Origin: Plesiocystis pacifica SIR-1
GTDB lineage: Bacteria; Myxococcota_A; Polyangia; Nannocystales; Nannocystaceae
Assembly (NCBI RefSeq): GCF_000170895.1
Contig: NZ_ABCS01000039.1
Span: 1 to 64,000 of the forward strand
Direction: 5' to 3'
Length of the DNA stretch: 64,000 bases
Below, piece by piece: positions 16,714-25,290 of this stretch. The translations under genes and the position numbers were made by a program. Below the pieces are notes generated by a model. The model ran no database searches and had not been told where the DNA came from. It saw only the letters and a list, made by a program, of their open reading frames with translations. The number at the start of each line of letters is the position of its first letter. Positions within the stretch are counted from its first letter, which is position 1.

Positions 16714-18084
16714 TCAGTCGGCCGCCTCGAACACCATGGGCTTGGCGTTGGTGATGTCGGCGATCTCGCCGGCGCGGACGTCGATGTAGCGCGGCGGGCC
16801 GATGGTCCGCGCCGTGTAGGCGTCGAAGTCGACGCGATCGTCGACGCCGATGCGCCCCGCGACGAACTGCAGCCCCGGCGGCGTGGCGATCATGTACTCG
16901 ACCTCGGTGCCCGGCTCGGGCGCGGGCAGGGGCGCCTTCGACTCGTCTTGGTTCCACTCGATGCGCGCGATCTGAAAGCCCTTGGGCGTCGAGTCCTGGC
17001 CGGGGAGGGCGAACAGGTTGGGCATGGGGTTGGGCACGCCCTCGGGCAGGACCATGGTCCCGCGGATGAAGCCGACCTCCATGCTGCTCGAGCTCTCGGT
17101 GGGATCGTCGAAGGCGCCCAGGCGGGTGTGGCAGAGGGTACAGCTGCCGTTGCCGACGCGGCCCTCGAAGCGGGGATCGACGAAGCCCTCGGGGGTGCCG
17201 AGGGCCCCCTCGAAGCGCGCCCCGAAGGGCTGGAGCTCGCCCGCGGCGATGCCCTCGGCGACGGCCTCGGGCCCGAGGTCGAGGCGCTCTTGGACCTCGT
17301 CGCGGAAGGCCCAGCGGTAGGCCTCGTTGCCGCGCAGGGCGGTGTACCAGTGGCGCTTGGCTCGGTCGTGCTCGCCGGCGCGGGCGGCCATGTCGCCCAT
17401 GAGCGCCTGGGTCCCGGGCATGTTGAAGGGCGCCGAGGCCCAGTCCCCCAGGCGCGAGCCTCGGGCCTGGCTGAGGGCGTCGTCCTCGTACTGCAGCTCG
17501 CCAAAGTCGACGAGCAGGCGGTCGTACTCGTCGAGGGCCTCGCGGATCAGGGCCTCGTCCGCGTTGGGGTCGCCGGCGACGGTCAGGGTCACGCCGAACA
17601 AGCTGAAGGAGGTGTAGGCGTCCGTCGCCGCGCGCATGGCCTCGTAGCCGGCCTCGGTCCCCGCCTCGTCTCCGGCGCGCATGGCCTCGAGGGTGACCAG
17701 GTAGGCGCGCCAGGCCGGGAGCCGGCCGTCTTCGGGGTCGGCGGCGATGGCCGCGGCGAGGCTGTCGATGCCCGGGCCGAGGAGCTCGAAGCGGTCGAGC
17801 TCGGCGACGCCGAGCAGGGCCGCCGCGCCCATGCTGCGGTCTCGCTCGAGGCCCGGGGTGGCCTCGTCCTCGAGCCAGGCCCAGGTCCCGTCGAACTCGC
17901 GCAGGTCGTAGTTCATGGTCCACACCACCCGCGCCCACGGGTCGTCGGGGTCGCTGGGCATGGGCGGCACCTGCGTGGCCGAGAGCAGGTGCTCGGGGGC
18001 GGGGAGGTAGACGGGGTCGGGCTGGGCACAGGCGCTCGCCAGCAGGGCGAACAGGGGCGGGATGAGGCGCGCGCGCGGGTTCAT
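16714..18084 (-). CDS. lipoprotein with a single CxxCH heme motif
   Basis: 456 aa from the ATG at 18084. The lipobox is LASAC (Cys at about residue 18). The first two thirds are helical and repeat-like (DAYTSFSLFGVTLTV, DRAKRHWYTALRGNEAYRW), possibly degenerate TPR. A CTLCHTR motif in the last third gives one c-type heme site, followed by a possible Met ligand region (EVGFIRGTMVLPEGVP). It would be a periplasmic or surface cytochrome carrying electrons. No partner oxidase adjoins. It is convergent with the upstream acidic lipoprotein. Confidence 0.8.
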   Translation of the reverse strand: MNPRARLIPPLFALLASACAQPDPVYLPAPEHLLSATQVPPMPSDPDDPWARVVWTMNYDLREFDGTWAWLEDEATPGLERDRSMGAAALLGVAELDRFELLGPGIDSLAAAIAADPEDGRLPAWRAYLVTLEAMRAGDEAGTEAGYEAMRAATDAYTSFSLFGVTLTVAGDPNADEALIREALDEYDRLLVDFGELQYEDDALSQARGSRLGDWASAPFNMPGTQALMGDMAARAGEHDRAKRHWYTALRGNEAYRWAFRDEVQERLDLGPEAVAEGIAAGELQPFGARFEGALGTPEGFVDPRFEGRVGNGSCTLCHTRLGAFDDPTESSSSMEVGFIRGTMVLPEGVPNPMPNLFALPGQDSTPKGFQIARIEWNQDESKAPLPAPEPGTEVEYMIATPPGLQFVAGRIGVDDRVDFDAYTARTIGPPRYIDVRAGEIADITNAKPMVFEAAD

Positions 18085-18250
18085 GGCGGGGCGGACTGTA
18101 GCCTCAAAGCGCTGGAATTGTCCCCGACCTCCAGGCCGATCCGCGGCACTTTCGCCCATGGGCGGTGGTCCGGGTCACTGCCAGGACCGCCCCACAAGGC
18201 CCCGGGCGCGTCTTGGTAGCATTCTCGCCGAGCCGTCGTATGCAAGCCCC

Positions 18251-19312
18251 ATGACCGACCAGATCCAAGACAGCGCGATCCTGGGGGCCTTCGAGCTGGG
18301 CTTCCCCTGGCAGACCTTCGATCCCTTCTTGTTCTGCGTCCACCACGACGACGCCTACCCGGCCGGTACGCCCACCCTCGGCCCGCCCAAGGAGACCCTA
18401 AAGGGCCGCAACATCGGGATGGACTTCGAGCTGCGCGAGGGCTGGCGCATGTACCACGGCGACGTCGTCCCCGGCTTTCCGCGTCACCCCCACCGCGGCT
18501 TCGAGACCGTCACCCTCGCCCGCCACGGCTACATCGATCACTCGGACTCGACGGGGGCCAAGGCCCGCTTTGGCCACGGCGACTGCCAGTGGATGACCGC
18601 CGGCAAGGGGGTCGTGCACTCGGAGATGTTCCCCCTGCTCGACCAAGACGGAGACAACCGCGGCGAGCTGTTCCAGATCTGGCTGAACCTCCCGGCCGAG
18701 GACAAGATGGTCGAGCCCTACTTCACCATGTTGTGGTCCGAGGGCATCCCGCGCCCGCAGGTCGCCGAGGGGGTGGAGCTCGAGGTCGTGGCGGGGCCGC
18801 TGCCCGAGAGGGTCGAGGTCCCGGCAGGCACGCCGAAGGCTCCGCCCGCGCCGCCGCCCAACTCCTGGGCCGCGCGGCCCGAGGCCGAGGTCGCGATCTG
18901 GACCATCCGCATGGAGCCCGGCAGCCGCTGGACGCTGCCGGCGGCGAGCCCCGGGCTCAACCGTACGCTCTATTTCTTCCTGGGTGAGTCCGTCGCGCTC
19001 GGGGGTCAGCTCCTCGACCGCCACGCCGGCGTGCGGCTGCGCTCTGACCAGTCGGTAGAGCTCGAGGCCAGCTCCGAGGGGCGGGTCGAGCTGCTGATGC
19101 TCCAGGGCCGGCCCATCGGGGAGCCCGTCGCCCACCACGGGCCCTTCGTGATGAACACCCAGGCCGAGCTGCGCCAGGCCTTCATCGACTACCGGAGCAC
19201 CGGCTTTGGCGGGTGGCCGTGGGCCGAGGACGGGCCGGTGCACGGCCCGACGCCGGGGCGCTTCGCCGTGCACTCGGACGGGCGCGAAGAGACCCACGAA
19301 GCGGCCGAGTGA
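18251..19312 (+). CDS. pirin-like bicupin protein
   Basis: 353 aa from the ATG at 18251. The N-terminal cupin has the pirin metal set: FPRHPHRGFETVT (two His) and GKGVVHSEMF (His, Glu). The second cupin follows from about residue 215 (IWTIRMEPGSRWTLPAA, LYFFLGESVALGG). Pirins bind Fe(II) and range from quercetin-dioxygenase-like enzymes to redox-sensing regulators; the sequence does not decide between these. Length is slightly above the usual 280-300 aa because of a Pro-rich interdomain insertion (PKAPPAPPPN). It ends in a strong hairpin shared with the convergent protease gene. Confidence 0.9.
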   Translation: MTDQIQDSAILGAFELGFPWQTFDPFLFCVHHDDAYPAGTPTLGPPKETLKGRNIGMDFELREGWRMYHGDVVPGFPRHPHRGFETVTLARHGYIDHSDSTGAKARFGHGDCQWMTAGKGVVHSEMFPLLDQDGDNRGELFQIWLNLPAEDKMVEPYFTMLWSEGIPRPQVAEGVELEVVAGPLPERVEVPAGTPKAPPAPPPNSWAARPEAEVAIWTIRMEPGSRWTLPAASPGLNRTLYFFLGESVALGGQLLDRHAGVRLRSDQSVELEASSEGRVELLMLQGRPIGEPVAHHGPFVMNTQAELRQAFIDYRSTGFGGWPWAEDGPVHGPTPGRFAVHSDGREETHEAAE

Positions 19313-19333
19313 GCCGCGGCCAACCAAGAAGAA

Positions 19334-19362
19334 GGGGAGCCCCGGCGTACCGGGAGCTCCCC
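19334..19362. terminator. bidirectional terminator hairpin
   Basis: GGGGAGC and CCCGG pair with CCGGG and GCTCCCC around a CGTA loop with one bulged A, giving a 12-bp stem. It lies between two convergent stop codons, with A-rich sequence on the left (AAGAAGAA) and T/C-rich on the right, so it can serve both genes. Confidence 0.75.
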
Positions 19363-19386
19363 TCTCGCTTGGTGACCGCGCGGGCC

Positions 19387-21141
19387 CTACTTGGCCGAGA
19401 TGACGATCTCGTCGAGGTAGATGCGGTCGGCGTTGTTGGAGGCGTCGCAGCGGAAGCGCAGGCTCGCGTCCGGGGCGAAGTTGACGTCGCTGGCGCTGAT
19501 CTCGAAGCCAGCGTCGTAGTAGGTGCTGTTGTTGAAGTCCGTGCCCCGGGCGAGGTCGGCCAGCACCACCCAGCTGCTGCCGTCCCACAGCTCGATGAAG
19601 AAGTTCTCGCCGTTCTCCATGCTGTAGGCGTAGAAGCTGAAGTCGAGCTTGAGGTCGCTGTAGCCGCTGAGGTCGAAGTCGTCGGAGAAGACCGAGGAGG
19701 CGGTGCCGGAGTTGTCGCGGATCCTCAGGGTGTAGGAGCCGTCGGTGGCGTAGGCGGAGGAGCGAGCCGCGTCGCTGCCGCCGTCGTTGAAGCTGCCCCA
19801 GCCAGACTCGAAGCTGTCGTTCGAGAGCTCGGTCCAGTCGCCCGGAGTGGGATCGGGGTCGGGGTCGGGGTCGGGCTCGGGGTCCGGATCGGGGTTCCCG
19901 CCGCCGCCCTCACCCTCGGCGTCGATGGTGAAGGTCACCCCCGAGTAGGCCGAGTAGTCGACGATCATCACGTGGTAGTCGCCGTCCAGCGAGGGGTTGA
20001 ACTCGCAGCTCTCGTTGTTGCCCGAGAGCCAGGGGCGGCAGTCGTAGTCGCTGGTGGTCGGGGCCGAGCCGTACTTGACGTAGAGGTCGGCGTCGCCGCT
20101 GCCGCCGGCGATGGCGAAGCGCACCGCGCTGTAGCCGGTCGCGTCGAACACACCGTTGACGATGGTGCCGCCGCCGCCGTTGGGGTAGCTGGTGCCGCCC
20201 GACATGTTCGACTCGGTGTAGATGGTCGAGTAGCTCGGCGGGGCCGGGGGCGCGCAGCTGCCCGAGTCGTACATGCAGTCGAGGGCGATCTGGTCCGAGG
20301 AGGTCCACACGCCGTCGCTGCTGGTGCTGTAGCACGAGCACATCACCGAGGTGGAGGAGGTGACGTTGGTGGTGGGGGTGCCAGGGATGTGGTTGGCCCC
20401 GACCCCGCCGTCGCCCTCGTTGGTGGCGGCGCCGCCACAGCTGATCGAGCGGTTGAAGTAGTCGGTGTGGCGGAAGCCGATGGCGTGGCCGAGCTCGTGG
20501 GTCATGACGTGGGCGCCGACGTCAACGCCGTAGTTGGCCGCGATCGGGCCGACGGTGAACTCCTTGTAGGGCTGGCCGCCAGCGGGGAAGCCCGCCACGC
20601 CGCCGCCGCTGGTGGAGTCGAACTTGGCCGTGATGGTGTTCGTGGAGTTGCAGCCCGCGCTCCCTTCGGTGTCGGTGCGCTTCATCGTGAACTGCATCTG
20701 ACCGCCGGCGGCGCTGTAGTTGTAGTCCTTGTAGTTTGCGACCGCCTTGGTGAGGGCTGCGTCCGCGCCGGCCGAGCCGAGCAGCGCGCTGGTCGGACTG
20801 ACGCAGATCACCCCGCCAATGGTCCCCGGATCGACGACATTGTTCGTGCGGTACTGGCGGAAGGGCTCCTCGCCGAAGTAGTCGACGAGGTCGTCGTAGA
20901 TGCCGGCCATCTCGCGGGAGGCCTGCAGGGTGACGACGGCGTCCTGGCCGACAAACACCGTTCCATCGGGGAGGACGTCAATCTCGCTGATGGGGTATCC
21001 GGCCAGTTCGAGGTTGTGGACGATGAGTTCGGATTCGGTACGCCGGAGCTGAGTATCGTCGACGGAATCGACACAGCTCGTGGCCAATGCAGCCATGATG
21101 ATCAGAGTTCCAGCAGCGTACAAATTCGACTTCTTCGTCAT
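19387..21141 (-). CDS. secreted HExxH metalloprotease with PPC and C-terminal sandwich domains
   Basis: 584 aa. ATG at 21141 has an AGGGAT ribosome site. The lipobox is ATSC (Cys23). The catalytic motif HELGHAIGFRH (His215, Glu216, His219, His225) matches the dual-action HEIGH (M57)/metzincin zinc site, including the extra Gly-His spacing. A bacterial pre-peptidase C-terminal (PPC) domain follows at about 335-440 (SAVRFAIAGGSGDADLYVKY). A DPDPEP linker and a jelly-roll domain end the protein (SDLKLDFSFYAYSMENGENF). It likely digests extracellular protein, in keeping with a predatory lifestyle. The DNA just upstream is unusually AT-rich for this region. Confidence 0.93.
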   Translation of the reverse strand: MTKKSNLYAAGTLIIMAALATSCVDSVDDTQLRRTESELIVHNLELAGYPISEIDVLPDGTVFVGQDAVVTLQASREMAGIYDDLVDYFGEEPFRQYRTNNVVDPGTIGGVICVSPTSALLGSAGADAALTKAVANYKDYNYSAAGGQMQFTMKRTDTEGSAGCNSTNTITAKFDSTSGGGVAGFPAGGQPYKEFTVGPIAANYGVDVGAHVMTHELGHAIGFRHTDYFNRSISCGGAATNEGDGGVGANHIPGTPTTNVTSSTSVMCSCYSTSSDGVWTSSDQIALDCMYDSGSCAPPAPPSYSTIYTESNMSGGTSYPNGGGGTIVNGVFDATGYSAVRFAIAGGSGDADLYVKYGSAPTTSDYDCRPWLSGNNESCEFNPSLDGDYHVMIVDYSAYSGVTFTIDAEGEGGGGNPDPDPEPDPDPDPDPTPGDWTELSNDSFESGWGSFNDGGSDAARSSAYATDGSYTLRIRDNSGTASSVFSDDFDLSGYSDLKLDFSFYAYSMENGENFFIELWDGSSWVVLADLARGTDFNNSTYYDAGFEISASDVNFAPDASLRFRCDASNNADRIYLDEIVISAK

Positions 21142-21674
21142 CTTATCCCTCGTATCTTCCTGAATTTGGACAATGAGCAGCAACTGCGAGGGCCATTCCC
21201 TCGCCCGCTCACCATCGGAGTCGGCACTTACCAAGGCTTGGTCCAGTGTTCAAGAGTTAAATTCGATACAGTCTTCTTTGTAGTCGTGCTCAACAGCGTG
21301 AGCACCGTATCGGCTCGAAATGTGCTGTCCTTTGGCCGTAAGCATGTCCTTTGGGTCATGTGACGCGTATCGGTGAGCGATTTTGACCCGTGATTTGCGC
21401 ATTCGACTGTTCGCACTGTTTGTGCGCTGGGTGCGTGAGTGTGAAGAATCTTCCTCCTTCTCGTGGCAGGAATCGCAGTTTCAAAATTGCTGTCGGTATT
21501 GGCGATCGGGCTCCAGTTTTGGGGCGCCAAAGCTGCGTACGTCCGATCTGCGCCGATCCATGGGAAGTGCGCGGAGATGGCGCAAGTCCTTCGCATGCGC
21601 CACAGCGGGCCTGTGACGATGATGAAGCCATGGACAGCTTCACAGTCGGCAGGGGGCGTGCGGAGAGTGCGCTC
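21142..21674. other. AT-richer intergenic region between protease and glycyl radical enzyme
   Basis: About 530 bp with lower GC than both neighbours. Open frames here have no family resemblance. It should hold the divergent promoters of the protease (minus) and the glycyl radical enzyme (plus). I could not assign specific promoter boxes. Confidence 0.5.
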
Positions 21675-24344
21675 GTGAGCGTCGAGCCTTCACCGCGCTT
21701 ACAGCGGATCCGGGCGGCCCTGCTCGACGCGCCCTATCACCTGTGTACGCAAAAGGCCGAGCTGCTCACGACCTTTCTGCGCGCCCATCGACCCCACGAC
21801 GCGGTCACGGAGGCCCTCGCCGCGCGCCACTTCGACGCGATGAAGGCCGCGATGAAGCGCAACCTCGGGGAGGGGGCCCAGGCGCCGGAGCTGGTGCTGC
21901 GGGCCTCGAACGCGCTGCAGGCCGTCTACGAAGCCCTCGACGCGACGACCCACCCAGAGCCGCTGATCGTCTCGCTGGCCCGGGGCTTCGCCCACGTGCT
22001 CGGGCACATGCAGCTGCGCGTCTACCCGGACGAGCTGATCATGGGCAACCCGACGGCCCATCGGATCGGCTCGGCGATCCACCCCGAGTACGGCGGCATG
22101 CTGATGCTGCCCGAGCTCGACCAGCTGACCCGCCGCGAGCTCAACCCGCTGGCGGCCACGGACGAGCAGCTGCGCAGGCTCGAGGACGACATCCTGCCGT
22201 GGTGGTTCACCTGCTCGATCCTCTCGCGCGCGCCCTTGCTGGCCGCGGACAAGCTGCTGCAAAATCGCCTCGTCGAGGCCCGGGACTTCGTGCTCACGCA
22301 GTTCGCCGGCATCGCCCACGTGGTCCCCGACTACCCGACGGTGCTGCGCCTGGGCCTGCGGGGGGTGCTCGAGGAGCTGCGCGCAGCCCAGCGCCACGCC
22401 CAGAGCTCGGAGCAGCGCGAGTTCTACGAGGCCGCGACGATCTGCGTGACCGCGGCCATGGACTTCGCCCAGCGCCAGGCTCGCTTCGTGGCGGGGGCGG
22501 CGGAGGTGGCCGAGGACCCGGAGCGGGCCGCCGAGCTGCGCGAGCTCGCGGCCGTGCTCGCGCGCGTGCCCATCGAACCTGCGCGGACCTACCACGAGGC
22601 GCTCCAGAGCGTGTTCACGACGCACGTGGTCATCCACCAAGAGAGCTTCCAGCACGGGATCTCGTTCGGGCGCATCGACCAGTACCTGGCCCCCTTCCTC
22701 GACGCCGACCTGGAGGCGGGTCGCCTCGACGAGGCGCGGGCGGTGGAGCTGACGGGCTGCTTTTTGGCCAAGGCCGCCGAGCAGCTGCCGCTGTTCAACG
22801 CGATGAGCACGGAGTTCTTCTCCGGGCTGTCCTCGGCCTCGGGCCTGACCCTGGGCGGGACCGACCCGCGCACCGGCGCGGACGCGACGACCTCCGTGAC
22901 CCGGGCGATCTTGCTGGCCTATCACCAGCTGCGCCTGCGCCAGCCAAACTTGCACCTGCGGGTGCACCCGGGCACGCCCGAGGGGCTGCGTCGCCTGGCC
23001 TACGCGGTGCTGCGCGAGGGCGGGGGGATGCCGGCGCTGTTTCGCGACGAGGGGGTGGTCGACGCGATCCGCGGGCTGGGCGTGCCCCACGAGGCGGCGG
23101 AGGACTACGCCATCGTCGGCTGCGTGGAGTGGGGGGTGCCCTATCGGTCCTTCCCAGCCGCGGGCGCGGCCTTCGTGTCGCTCCCGGCGATCCTCCGGGA
23201 CTTGCTCATGGAAGAGCACGAGCCCCCGCTGCGCGACATGGACGACGTGTGGGCGGCCTTCCGCGCGGCCGTCGAGGCGCGCATCGAGGAGGTCGTGGCG
23301 GGCAACGACGCCATCGAGCGGGCCCACGCCGAGTACCGGCCCACGCCCATGCTCTCGGCCGTGGTCCGGGGCTGCGCGGCGCGGGGCAAGGACGTGTGCG
23401 CGGGCGGGGCCGACTTCAACTCGACGGGGGTCCAGGCCGTGGGCGTGGCCGACGTGGCCGACTCGCTGACGGTGCTCGAGCAGCTGGTGTTCCCGCCTCC
23501 AGGGGGCGGCCGCCCCGAGCTGAGTCGCGGACGTGGGATCGGGCCGCGAGGGCGTGCGCTGGGTCGTGACGGGTTTCACCACAGGCTCCTAGAGAGGACA
23601 GGGACTGTGAAAAGTTCACAGTCCCTGAGCCTGGGCCGGCTGCGCCGCGCGCTGGCCCGGGACTTCGTCGATGAGGAGGCCCTGCGCCAGCGCCTGCGCA
23701 ACCACGTGCCCAAGTACGGTCAGGACGCGGGCCCGCCCGAGCGCTGGGCCCGACGCGTCGCCGAGCTCTACGCCGAGCTCCTGCGCGAGCACCTCAACCC
23801 GCGCCACGGCCCCTACGCCCCGGGCTTTTGGAGCATGACGACCCACGTGGGCTTTGGTCGGCGCCTGGGCGCGCTGCCCAGCGGGCGCAAGGCCGGCCGA
23901 CCCCTGGCCAACGGCCTGTCGCCGAGCAGCGGGGCCGACAACCGCGGGCCCACGGCCTCGCTGCTCTCGGTCGCGGCGGTCAGCGGCGGCTTCGTGGGCA
24001 ACGGCTACGCCCTCAACGAGACCCTCGACCCGAGCTTCGTCCGCGGGGAGGTCGGGCTGGCGCGCATCGACCAGCTCGTCCGCGGCTACTTCGCCGCGGG
24101 CGGGAACCAGGTCCAGTTCAACGTGCTCGACACGGCCGAGCTCGTCGACGCCAAGGCCCACCCCGAGCGCCACCGCGGCCTGGTCGTGCGCATCTCGGGC
24201 TACAGCGCCTACTTCAACGACCTGAGCGAGGCCATGAAGGACGAGCTCATCGCGCGGAGCCGGCACGGGGCCTCGGCCTGCCCGGTGGTCCTCGCTGGAG
24301 AAGGCGGAGAAGATGGAGAAGAGGGCGGGGGCGATGGCGTCTGA
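21675..24344 (+). CDS. glycyl radical enzyme (PFL-like family) with repeat-derived insertion
   Basis: 889 aa from the GTG at 21675, chosen for its GGAGAG ribosome site 7 bp upstream and the family-like VSVEPSPRLQRIR start; an ATG lies at 21630. The active-site loop IVGCVEWG puts the thiyl Cys at 483 and a Glu at 485, the GCVE form seen in dehydratase- and lyase-type glycyl radical enzymes, not the Cys-Cys of true pyruvate formate-lyase. The radical loop RISGYSAYFN puts the radical Gly at 842. Residues 616-650 are an in-frame 35-residue insertion encoded by a B-type repeat in a surface helix-linker region. The activase gene overlaps its 3-prime end. The substrate is unknown. Confidence 0.92.
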   Translation: MSVEPSPRLQRIRAALLDAPYHLCTQKAELLTTFLRAHRPHDAVTEALAARHFDAMKAAMKRNLGEGAQAPELVLRASNALQAVYEALDATTHPEPLIVSLARGFAHVLGHMQLRVYPDELIMGNPTAHRIGSAIHPEYGGMLMLPELDQLTRRELNPLAATDEQLRRLEDDILPWWFTCSILSRAPLLAADKLLQNRLVEARDFVLTQFAGIAHVVPDYPTVLRLGLRGVLEELRAAQRHAQSSEQREFYEAATICVTAAMDFAQRQARFVAGAAEVAEDPERAAELRELAAVLARVPIEPARTYHEALQSVFTTHVVIHQESFQHGISFGRIDQYLAPFLDADLEAGRLDEARAVELTGCFLAKAAEQLPLFNAMSTEFFSGLSSASGLTLGGTDPRTGADATTSVTRAILLAYHQLRLRQPNLHLRVHPGTPEGLRRLAYAVLREGGGMPALFRDEGVVDAIRGLGVPHEAAEDYAIVGCVEWGVPYRSFPAAGAAFVSLPAILRDLLMEEHEPPLRDMDDVWAAFRAAVEARIEEVVAGNDAIERAHAEYRPTPMLSAVVRGCAARGKDVCAGGADFNSTGVQAVGVADVADSLTVLEQLVFPPPGGGRPELSRGRGIGPRGRALGRDGFHHRLLERTGTVKSSQSLSLGRLRRALARDFVDEEALRQRLRNHVPKYGQDAGPPERWARRVAELYAELLREHLNPRHGPYAPGFWSMTTHVGFGRRLGALPSGRKAGRPLANGLSPSSGADNRGPTASLLSVAAVSGGFVGNGYALNETLDPSFVRGEVGLARIDQLVRGYFAAGGNQVQFNVLDTAELVDAKAHPERHRGLVVRISGYSAYFNDLSEAMKDELIARSRHGASACPVVLAGEGGEDGEEGGGDGV
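23520..23624 (-). repeat. type B module inserted in frame in the glycyl radical enzyme gene
   Basis: 105 bp starting with CTGAG (23520-23524) and followed by another CTGAG (23625-23629). It carries the inverted B layout: GTCGCGGACGTGGG near the left and the palindrome GGGACTGTGAA/TTCACAGTCCC at the right. Removing it leaves GAGCTGAGCCTGGGC, which encodes Glu-Leu-Ser-Leu-Gly and rejoins the family alignment. Its centre is more diverged than in the array copies, so it is not very recent. Confidence 0.88.
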
Positions 24345-25290
24345 AGGCTTGGTCTTCGACGTGCAGCGCTTTTGCGTGCACGACGGCCCGGGGATCCGCA
24401 CGGTCGTATTCTTCAAGGGCTGCGCGCTGAATTGTGTGTGGTGCCAAAACCCCGAGGCCCAGGGCAACGCGCCGGAGCTGGCCTACTACGCCGAGCGCTG
24501 CGCGAGGATCCCCGGGTGCTCGGCCTGCGTGGGCGTCTGCCCCGAGGGCGCGCTGGGCCTGGGCGTCGAGGGGCGGGTGGACTGGTCCAAGTGCACGGGC
24601 TGCGGCGCGTGCGTGGATGCGTGCCCGGCCCAGGCGCTGACCCAGGTCGGCGCCCACGTCGACGCGGACGCGCTGCTGACCACGCTGCTGCGCGACCGCC
24701 CCTTCTTCGAGAGCTCCGGCGGCGGCGTGACCTTTTCGGGGGGCGAGCCCGTGCTCCACGAGGCCTTCTTGCTCGAGCTGCTCCCGCGCCTGGGTGAGGC
24801 CGGGATCTCGCGCTGCATCGAGACCGCGGGGGCCTACCCCTTCGCGCGCCTCGAGGCCCTGCTGCCCCACCTCGAGCGCGTGCTCTACGACGTCAAGCAC
24901 GTCGACGGTGGTCGCCACCTCGAGCTGTGCGGCCGGGACAACGCGACGATCCTCGCCAACCTCGAGCGCCTGCTCGAGCGCGCGCCCGAGCACGGCGTCG
25001 CGGTCGAGGTGCGCACGCCGGTGGTGCCCGGGCTCAACGACGGGGCCAACGTCGAGGCCACCGCGAAGCGTCTCCTGACCATGGGCGTGAGCGCGCTGAC
25101 CTTGCTGCCCTACAACCACTTGTGGGAGGCGAAGTTGCCCCGGCTGTCGCGGGCGCGCGCGCCTCTGGGCATCGGTCCGCAGACCCGGGCCTACTACGCG
25201 GGGCTGCTCGAGACCTTCGCGGAGGCCGGCTTGCGGGCGCACCTCATTGACGAGCCAGAGCCAGAGCCAGAGCCGGAGGCGGTCGCGTGA
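24334..25290 (+). CDS. glycyl radical enzyme activase (radical SAM)
   Basis: 318 aa from the ATG at 24334, overlapping the enzyme gene by 11 bp; an ATG at 24313 would add 7 residues. The radical SAM cluster motif is CALNCVWC, after the family signature RFCVHDGPGIRTVVFFKG. Two further 4Fe-4S sites follow (CSACVGVCP and CTGCGACVDACP), typical of activases other than PflA. GGGVTFSGGEP binds SAM. It abstracts hydrogen from the radical Gly of its partner under anoxic conditions. A C-terminal run of Pro-Glu dipeptides ends the protein. Confidence 0.95.
   Translation: MASEGLVFDVQRFCVHDGPGIRTVVFFKGCALNCVWCQNPEAQGNAPELAYYAERCARIPGCSACVGVCPEGALGLGVEGRVDWSKCTGCGACVDACPAQALTQVGAHVDADALLTTLLRDRPFFESSGGGVTFSGGEPVLHEAFLLELLPRLGEAGISRCIETAGAYPFARLEALLPHLERVLYDVKHVDGGRHLELCGRDNATILANLERLLERAPEHGVAVEVRTPVVPGLNDGANVEATAKRLLTMGVSALTLLPYNHLWEAKLPRLSRARAPLGIGPQTRAYYAGLLETFAEAGLRAHLIDEPEPEPEPEAVA

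Noticed and set aside
19213..21363. 716-codon plus-strand frame opposite the metalloprotease
   Set aside because: Val/Gly/Ala-rich antisense shadow without motifs; the minus frame has signal, zinc site and PPC domain.
23416..23619. Glycyl radical enzyme as two genes split at the repeat
   Set aside because: The frame is continuous across the 105-bp insertion and both active-site loops are present, so one gene is simpler.
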